A stretch of DNA of 64,000 nucleotides from Solea solea (Eukaryota > Chordata > Actinopteri > Pleuronectiformes > Soleidae): NCBI RefSeq assembly GCF_958295425.1, contig NC_081140.1, forward strand, positions 12,671,433 to 12,735,432, given 5' to 3'. Made by a program: the position numbers and the translations under genes. The stretch's first letter is position 1. Every line of letters begins with the position of its first letter. Positions 61,301 to 64,000 of the stretch are shown here, in pieces. The notes below the pieces were generated by a model, which did not search any database, had not been told where the DNA came from, and saw only the letters and a list, made by a program, of their open reading frames with translations.

Positions 61301-63292
61301 CGGGAGGTGTTAGCAGCCTGGGTAAGTCTAAACATGCCCAAATAAGATGACGCTCTGGTCAGAGAGTGATTTGCACTGACCCGAAATATTCCCACTTTGC
61401 AAAAACATTTAAAGAGCGCTTGAGCTATTGTATTTAAATGTTTGTGTACAGCTTTGATGCAAATCAGATGGTTGTCCTGTGTCTAAAAACACAGTTCCAC
61501 AGCTGCTGTATATCAGAGTTTCAGTTTCCCTCTTCCTCCCGTAAGAGAGGCTTTGAGTCGACACTTGGCTTGAGGGGACGTTGGTATAATTATCTCTACA
61601 GCTGCAGCTGCCAGGTTACAGAGGACACATTTATGCTCTTTTCATAGCAAACTGGGCACAAATCATATTTAGAACAAGGACAGATGTGTTTGGTTGTTTA
61701 TAATTAAGATACGTGGGCGATAACACCCCTGTCCTCCCTTCTGTCCTTGTCTGTGTCCCTGTCAGCTCTGACAGAAAGTGTAAAGAAGTGCGGGGCCGAG
61801 GCGCTGTCTCTGCTGGAGCAGATGAAGCAGCAGGATGACCTGGCTGCAGCTGACGACAGCAAACTGAAGGCAGCTCTGGAGGCCATCCTCGCCACTGCAG
61901 AGGTTTGGACTGTGACACACAAATCACCAATCCCATTTCGCACCTTGCACCTGCCACTCAGACCCTGTTCAAACCCGGTATTATCATCTGTCCTGGGAGA
62001 TCTGATCATGGCTAGATACATACATTAATATGCAGCCACTGCTACAATATTAACCCTGAGGACCATGGTGACAGCAGACTCATCCGTTACAATAAGATCC
62101 ATTAAAGTCAGTGTGGATTTAAATAAAGGGCGGGGTTATCAGATTCAACCCTATGTGGGACGCATTTGATGTCAGTGTTGACAGTCCTACTTCGGGCTGT
62201 CTGCATGTGATCAGATCACTGAGGACGGATGTTAATACCAGGTGTGAACCCTTCATTTTGCACACTTGCTCGTAGGTGTGGGATGTCTCCATTTCTTGGT
62301 GAGGTAGAACACCAAGTGGCATACAATTCACACTTTCAACAGAGTGTTCTGAACTATTTCCCAGAATAATAGAATCCAAAGAGGCTAATGCTGCTGCCTT
62401 GACAATGGCATGTTGTCTTTTGTTTTTTAGCAATGGCGTGTTGAATTTCCTACATAAACATGTTGGATCTGCTCACTGTTATGATAACCCCGGCTCAGGA
62501 GGTCACAACAAAAAAGAAAAAACACACACTGTTAACAAATGATTTTATTTATTGAACCCGATTTAAATCAAAACACATTAAGAACTAACACTACAAAGAT
62601 GAGATATGGTGAGTGGGTGAAACATGGGCGTGGGAGTGTTATAAGGTGTAAAAGAAGATCTAGAAAGTAGGCTACTAAACCAGACCAGACCTAAAAGAGA
62701 GCAGAGAGAGTGTGTGTGTGATCACAGCGCACTCGGCACAGATGATCTAAACGAGTGCAATTAGGACAACAGGCCTTCACATTACTTAAAAGCCATCAGA
62801 GACCGCTCATGACATCTCACATTTCCATTTTTGTCAGGGTAGATTTCAAACGCTAACCCTTGTAAAACATGGTCACACTGTAGCTGCAGTTGCTGTGTGA
62901 TATTCTCTACTTTTGTTATATTTCAATAATGTCCCTCTCCTGGTTCCACTCTCTCAGAAACTGCGTCCTCGTGGTTTGGAGCTGCAGCAGGGGGAGCTGG
63001 GAGACCTTGTGGAGCAGGAAATGGCTGCCACGTCCGCTGCTGTGGAATCGGCTGCTGCCAGGATAGAGGTGCTTAAGTGTGTGTATTTGTGTGTGAGGGC
63101 GTAATCATCTGATGGAAGATGTGTATTTAAATGTTCTTGCTCGTTCTTTGCGTGCCGTGTGAAAACATTGCCCACTGACCACTTCAATTCCTCCCCTGTG
63201 TCTCTGTCTCTGTGTCTCTGTGTCCTCCAACAGGAAATGCTCAACAAGTCTCGAGCAGTTGATACAGGAGTCAAGATGGAAGTCAACGAGAG
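22179..63292 (+). CDS. hip1: HIP1, huntingtin-interacting protein 1 (24 coding exons, 3' end outside the window)
   Basis: Endocytic adaptor linking PI(4,5)P2 membranes, clathrin, AP2 and actin. Exons: 22179-22295, 45753-45816, 46979-47121, 47268-47324, 48713-48793, 50102-50178, 51276-51337, 52363-52503, 53471-53528, 53702-53777, 55089-55232, 55724-55821, 55929-56001, 56120-56303, 56428-56516, 57321-57437, 57684-57785, 59480-59674, 60338-60485, 60590-60676, 60889-60996, 61766-61902, 62958-63068, 63234-63292. The frame holds throughout: 842 codons plus 2 nt (human 1037 aa), so the rest of the THATCH/I-LWEQ actin-binding domain lies beyond the edge. The ANTH domain fills exons 2-10 (SINKAINTQEVAVKEKHART, WKFCHVFHKLLRDGHPN, DMSRSVSVTAAGQCRLAPLI). 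Exons 11-12 hold a clathrin-box-like LVDTD and the AP2-type motifs FDDLFG and DPF. A coiled coil spans about residues 375-660. Exon 23 has EMAATSAAVESAAARIE, and exon 24 EMLNKSRAVDTGVKMEVNER. HIP1R is excluded by closer matches to HIP1 in exons 3-5 and 11-12. Intron 2 is AT-AC. Confidence 0.95.
22916..23052. repeat. Dispersed repeat (family also at 60148-60300)
   Basis: This shares ordered blocks with 60148-60300: GATATCACAAACTC, then a CCGATA motif, then CCATTTATGAA and ACATTTGTGCT. The two copies are clearly homologous but diverged. The family is not identified. Confidence 0.5.
23058..23360. repeat. Dispersed repeat (family also at 54395-54620)
   Basis: Shared ordered blocks with 54395-54620 include GAGCTGAG, CTATGCGT, GTCAGACTG or GCCAGACTG, ATTGGTCAGT or its complement, and AATCTCCAAC. 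It looks like a non-autonomous DNA transposon remnant. The superfamily is not assigned. Confidence 0.5.
26413..26666. mobile_element. Short inverted-repeat element (ATTAATC type)
   Basis: The ends TAGAGCTGCAA and TTGCAGCGCT or AACTCTA are near-inverted copies about 250 bp apart, and each is followed inward by TTAATTGATTAATC or AATCGACAATAA motifs. A related sequence lies near 38072-38245. This is a MITE-like structure of unknown superfamily; no clean target duplication was found. Confidence 0.45.
29788..30033. repeat. Two adjacent hairpins with the same 26-nt loop
   Basis: Hairpin 1 has arms 29788-29825 and 29852-29889 (38 nt, 2 mismatches) around loop 29826-29851. Hairpin 2 has arms 29892-29949 and 29976-30033 (58 nt, 2 mismatches) around loop 29950-29975. 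The two loops are identical over all 26 nt and in the same orientation. The unit is therefore a 98-bp core (29852-29949) flanked by direct copies of the loop, with inverted copies of the core ends outside them. No coding potential. Confidence 0.85.
30044..30630 (+). mobile_element. Tc1-like DNA transposon, internally deleted remnant
   Basis: The 5' part (TATTAGGTACATC, CCATCTGCTTATTAAAT, then TGAAGTTCAAACCGAGCATC) matches the start and transposase N-terminal coding region of a widespread fish Tc1/mariner element. A further block follows at about 30350-30500 (GAGGAGAATGGCCAGACTGG, ACCTTGAGGCAGATGG). The 3' terminus (GCAGGTGTGCTTCATAAAGT) lies at about 30590-30630. The central catalytic region is missing and the frame is broken, so the copy is dead. 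Confidence 0.8.
31330..31612 (+). mobile_element. SINE fragment (V-SINE-like core and tail)
   Basis: It carries CATGTTCTCTCTGTGTATGG, TTTCCTCCCACAGTCCAAAA, GATTAGGTGAATTGGA and a (GGAT)n tail near 31588-31605. These blocks match the central and 3' parts of the full element at 37064-37444. The tRNA-derived head is absent. Confidence 0.7.
31960..32187 (-). mobile_element. LINE reverse-transcriptase remnant (antisense to hip1)
   Basis: On the minus strand one frame reads YGVPQESILVPLLFLVNLDD, a decayed form of the GVPQGSxLGPLLF motif of L2/Rex-type reverse transcriptase. A shifted frame then reads FTDDAKFNTI, in place of the FADD catalytic box. The frameshift and a stop between the two show that the fragment is inactive. 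Confidence 0.7.
32480..33104 (+). promoter_or_regulatory. hip1: CpG-rich segment, candidate internal hip1 promoter
   Basis: The local base composition changes to GC- and CpG-rich compared with the surrounding AT-rich intron, and there is a (CAG)7-like run near 32724-32745. It leads directly into an ATG exon with a consensus donor at 33105-33122. Promoter function is inferred from composition and position. Confidence 0.5.
33105..33122 (+). CDS. hip1: Candidate alternative first coding exon of hip1 (MDLSKI)
   Basis: An ATG with a strong context (A at -3, G at +4) opens six codons, MDLSKI, which end exactly at a consensus donor (GTAAGT). The donor is phase 0, the same as canonical exon 1 at 22295, so splicing to exon 2 at 45753 (AVSINKAINTQ) would keep the frame. 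The product would lack the canonical 39-residue N-terminus and begin just before the ANTH domain. There is no other conserved exon nearby. It could also be a non-hip1 transcript; RNA evidence is needed. Confidence 0.5.
33728..33915 (+). mobile_element. tRNA-derived SINE
   Basis: An A box (TAGCTCAGTGG, 33736-33746) and a perfect B box (GGTTCGATTCC, 33780-33790) sit in a tRNA-like head. They are followed by a TCCTTGGGCAAGACACTCAT block and an end GTGCTGTATAAATAGAGACC, a common fish SINE body. The head cannot fold a tRNA acceptor stem, so it is not a functional tRNA gene. Confidence 0.8.
34018..34125 (+). mobile_element. SINE fragment (V-SINE-like core)
   Basis: It carries GCATGTTCTCTCCGTGTG, a TG expansion, then CGGTTTCCTCCCACAGTTCA and GGGGATTAGGAAAATTGG. 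These match the core of the element at 37064-37444. Head and tail are missing. Confidence 0.65.
35865..36515 (+). mobile_element. RTE-type LINE remnant
   Basis: A decayed reverse-transcriptase frame includes VGLHQGSAPSPFLFAVVMNR and LFAEDNVIC, where FAED replaces the expected FADD catalytic box. It is followed by broken downstream coding sequence and the terminal block GGCGACCCCTAAAGGGAGAA near 36488-36508. Frames are interrupted, and the copy is inactive. Assignment to the RTE clade is from memory of the motif. Confidence 0.75.
37050..37458 (+). mobile_element. Complete tRNA-derived SINE with V-SINE-like core and 14-bp target duplication
   Basis: The target duplication TGAGTTGACAGTGG occurs at 37050-37063 and 37445-37458. 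Between them the element starts GGCCACACGGTGG. It has an A-box-like TAGTGGTTAGC (37079-37089) and a B box GGTTCGAGCCC (37117-37127), then the conserved central part (GCATGTTCTCCCCGTGTG, CCGGCTTCCTCCCACAGTCC). It ends in a short (GACT)n tail. It lies in hip1 intron 1, sense orientation. Family placement is from memory. Confidence 0.9.
38072..38245. repeat. ATTAATCGATTA-rich dispersed repeat
   Basis: It contains ATGAATCGATTATTAATCGA and ATCATCGATTAATCTG, resembling the ends of the element at 26413-26666. It is a degraded MITE-like sequence with unclear borders. Confidence 0.4.
41710..42357. mobile_element. TTAA-flanked MITE with internal long hairpin
   Basis: TTAA occurs at 41710-41713 and 42354-42357. 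Just inside are inverted ends AGAGGCCATAGC and (complement of the right end) AGAGGACATAGC. A large internal palindrome at about 42004-42097 pairs CGTAGAAGAGAAGAAGAACT with the facing arm. TTAA duplications fit piggyBac or Kolobok superfamilies. It has no transposase, so it is non-autonomous. Confidence 0.75.
45817..46978 (+). other. hip1: hip1 intron 2, U12-type AT-AC intron
   Basis: The intron begins ATATCCTCAT at 45817, close to the U12 consensus ATATCCTT, and ends AC at 46977-46978. The sequence before the 3' end is CTCCTTGACTGTCCCCTTCAC. It contains TCCTTGAC, a perfect U12 branch-point consensus, with the branch A 13 nt before the exon. Splicing here joins GCCAGGA to CCTGCATC and gives KEKHARTCILGTHH, identical to human HIP1. 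No AG acceptor exists near the exon 3 boundary, so a GT-AG alternative does not work. A (TG)n run lies 30 nt inside the 5' end. Confidence 0.9.
45847..45888. repeat. (TG)n microsatellite inside hip1 intron 2
   Basis: About 20 near-perfect TG units start about 30 nt downstream of the AT-AC 5' splice site. Confidence 0.9.
47325..48712 (+). other. hip1: hip1 intron 4
   Basis: Non-coding intron containing an (AT)n tract at about 47727-47777. No nested gene was recognised, and the boundaries are GT-AG. Confidence 0.6.
47727..47777. repeat. (AT)n tract
   Basis: Near-continuous TA dinucleotides interrupted by AGA and TCT. It could form a hairpin because it is self-complementary. Confidence 0.85.
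48794..50101 (+). other. hip1: hip1 intron 5
   Basis: The intron holds the GGAGA pentanucleotide array listed separately and, near 49420-49520, a fragment resembling the ends of the MITE at 61962-62252 (GTCCTCAGTGATCTGATCAC). Otherwise nothing is recognised. Confidence 0.55.
48896..48981. repeat. (GAGAG)17 pentanucleotide array
   Basis: Seventeen near-perfect 5-bp GAGAG units start about 100 nt after the hip1 exon 5 donor. The strand is pure purine, so triplex formation is possible. The array then degrades into GGAAGGGAAG. Confidence 0.9.
50179..53470 (+). other. hip1: hip1 introns 6-8 with exons 7 and 8 between them
   Basis: Intronic DNA lies at 50179-51275, 51338-52362 and 52504-53470. 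Each of the last two contains long (TG)n or (CA)n tracts (51415-51440, 51901-51930, 52272-52302, 52510-52556). No nested gene or clear transposon was recognised. Confidence 0.55.
51415..52556. repeat. Four (TG)n / (CA)n microsatellites around hip1 exon 8
   Basis: TG runs lie at about 51415-51440, 51901-51930 and 52272-52302. A CA run at about 52510-52556 begins only a few nucleotides after the exon 8 donor at 52503. Confidence 0.85.
54395..54620. repeat. Dispersed repeat (family also at 23058-23360)
   Basis: It is the second copy of the repeat described at 23058-23360, sharing the same ordered blocks. Confidence 0.5.
54745..54800 (+). mobile_element. SINE 3' end fragment
   Basis: GCGCCCCCTGCGACCCTCAC followed by GTGGAGGATAAAG matches the last part of the SINE at 37064-37444 (GCGACCCTCTGGTTGAGGAT). 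It is only the tail. Confidence 0.55.
56517..59479 (+). other. hip1: hip1 introns 15-17 with exons 16 and 17 between them
   Basis: Intronic DNA lies at 56517-57320, 57438-57683 and 57786-59479. A strong pyrimidine tract near 59060-59112 is followed by an AG, three bases, then GTAAGT, discussed as a possible microexon. No nested gene was recognised. Confidence 0.5.
59675..61765 (+). other. hip1: hip1 introns 18-21 with exons 19-21 between them
   Basis: Intron 18 (59675-60337) carries the second copy of the dispersed repeat seen at 22916-23052, at about 60148-60300. Intron 21 (60997-61765) shows nothing recognisable. Confidence 0.5.
61962..62252. mobile_element. MITE with about 42-bp inverted ends in hip1 intron 22
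   Basis: The left end (GTTCAAACCCGGTATTATCA, then CTGTCCTGGGAGATCTGATC) and the right end (complement GTTCACACCTGGTATTAACA, then CCGTCCTCAGTGATCTGATC) are inverted copies about 290 bp apart. There is no coding capacity. A related fragment lies near 49420-49520. The superfamily is not assigned. Confidence 0.7.
62253..62957 (+). other. hip1: hip1 intron 22, remainder
   Basis: Nothing recognisable beyond a short GT-rich run near 62710. No exon candidates with conserved sequence. Confidence 0.5.
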
Positions 63293-64000
63293 GTAAAATG
63301 CAGATTAGAGTTGGAACGTGATGTCATTTCAAACATAATCCAGCATTATTACACTTTCAAGAACATCACACTTCACTAAACTAGAAACTCAGTTCACCCC
63401 AAAACAATCCTTTCTGTTATTTGATGGCTTTTTTGTGGTTAAGAAGAAAGTGTTTCATATGAAACTAGCAGTGGCTCAAATGCAGAACAGCAATAACTTT
63501 CTTTGCAATAAATGAAACAAAAAAGAAAAAAAATCTGAAGATTTGGGAAGTAATTATTCTCCAGCTCTTGTTTTTTTACGAAAACGCTGATCACACATGA
63601 CATTTCTGACAAGTCTGAACCTGCAGGATTTATTTCTGTAGTATTTTTACAAAAGTGCAAGTTAAAAATGACTTAAGTCTATTAAGGGTCACTGTACAGT
63701 GTGCTGTTAATAGCTGCAGAGGCTTAAACACATCCGGTGTTGCAGGAATTTTCCTACATATGTGTTATTTGTGTGATACACATAAAGGCCGTGTGACGAC
63801 TCTCAGTAAATTTAAACGGCACTCTCTCTCACCAAGTTAATTATTGATTTAAAGTGCTGTTTTCTCAATTACCGCCGTACCAATGCTGCGAGAGACAATT
63901 ATGAATGGAAACAAAGCTGCAGCTACAAACACTGCTTTGGGAATTTAGGTCAGTGGTGCATGGGCCATGTAATCGTTAGACTGAGAGGAGACGAGACTGC
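63293..64000 (+). other. hip1: hip1 intron 24, running off the window
   Basis: The exon 24 donor (AG, then GTAAAA) opens this intron. The remaining THATCH-domain exons must lie beyond the window. No feature is recognised here. Confidence 0.6.

Overview
This is a gene-rich vertebrate window, almost certainly from a ray-finned (teleost, probably spiny-rayed) fish. It holds three spliced protein-coding genes with compact introns, GT-AG boundaries almost throughout, many (TG)n/(CA)n microsatellites, and typical fish mobile elements: Tc1-like, RTE and L2/Rex-like LINE remnants, tRNA-derived SINEs with a V-SINE-like core, hAT-like elements and a TTAA-flanked MITE. There is no bacterial or viral gene content. 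I rebuilt each gene exon by exon, checking frame and splice sites by hand. Protein identities come from remembered family sequences, not from a search.

Layout: 1-3.2 kb is repeat-bearing intergenic DNA, including a hAT-like element split by another repeat. From 3.2 to about 17.2 kb on the minus strand is baz1b (21 coding exons, 1594 codons plus stop, complete), which encodes the WSTF/BAZ1B subunit of ISWI chromatin remodellers. From 17.7 to 20.4 kb on the minus strand is bcl7b (6 coding exons, 191 codons plus stop, complete), a SWI/SNF (BAF) accessory subunit. The two genes lie head to tail about 1 kb apart. From 22.2 kb to the window end on the plus strand is hip1 (24 coding exons seen, 842 complete codons, 3' end outside the window), a clathrin/AP2/phosphoinositide/actin endocytic adaptor. 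bcl7b and hip1 are divergent, with about 1.8 kb between them.

hip1 intron 1 is 23.5 kb and carries most of the mobile elements. It also contains a CpG-rich segment near 32.5-33.1 kb with a short, phase-compatible candidate alternative first exon. hip1 intron 2 has AT-AC ends with a near-consensus U12 5' splice site and a consensus U12 branch point. This is the best-supported unusual feature of the window.

baz1b and bcl7b are both chromatin remodelling subunits and are also neighbours in the human Williams-Beuren region. In human, HIP1 lies on the same chromosome arm but well away from them, so the fish arrangement probably reflects ancestral linkage. I see no wholly new biological system here. 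The items worth following up are the U12 intron, the alternative promoter, a strange double-hairpin structure near 29.9 kb, and changes in the motif content of the hip1 and baz1b proteins.
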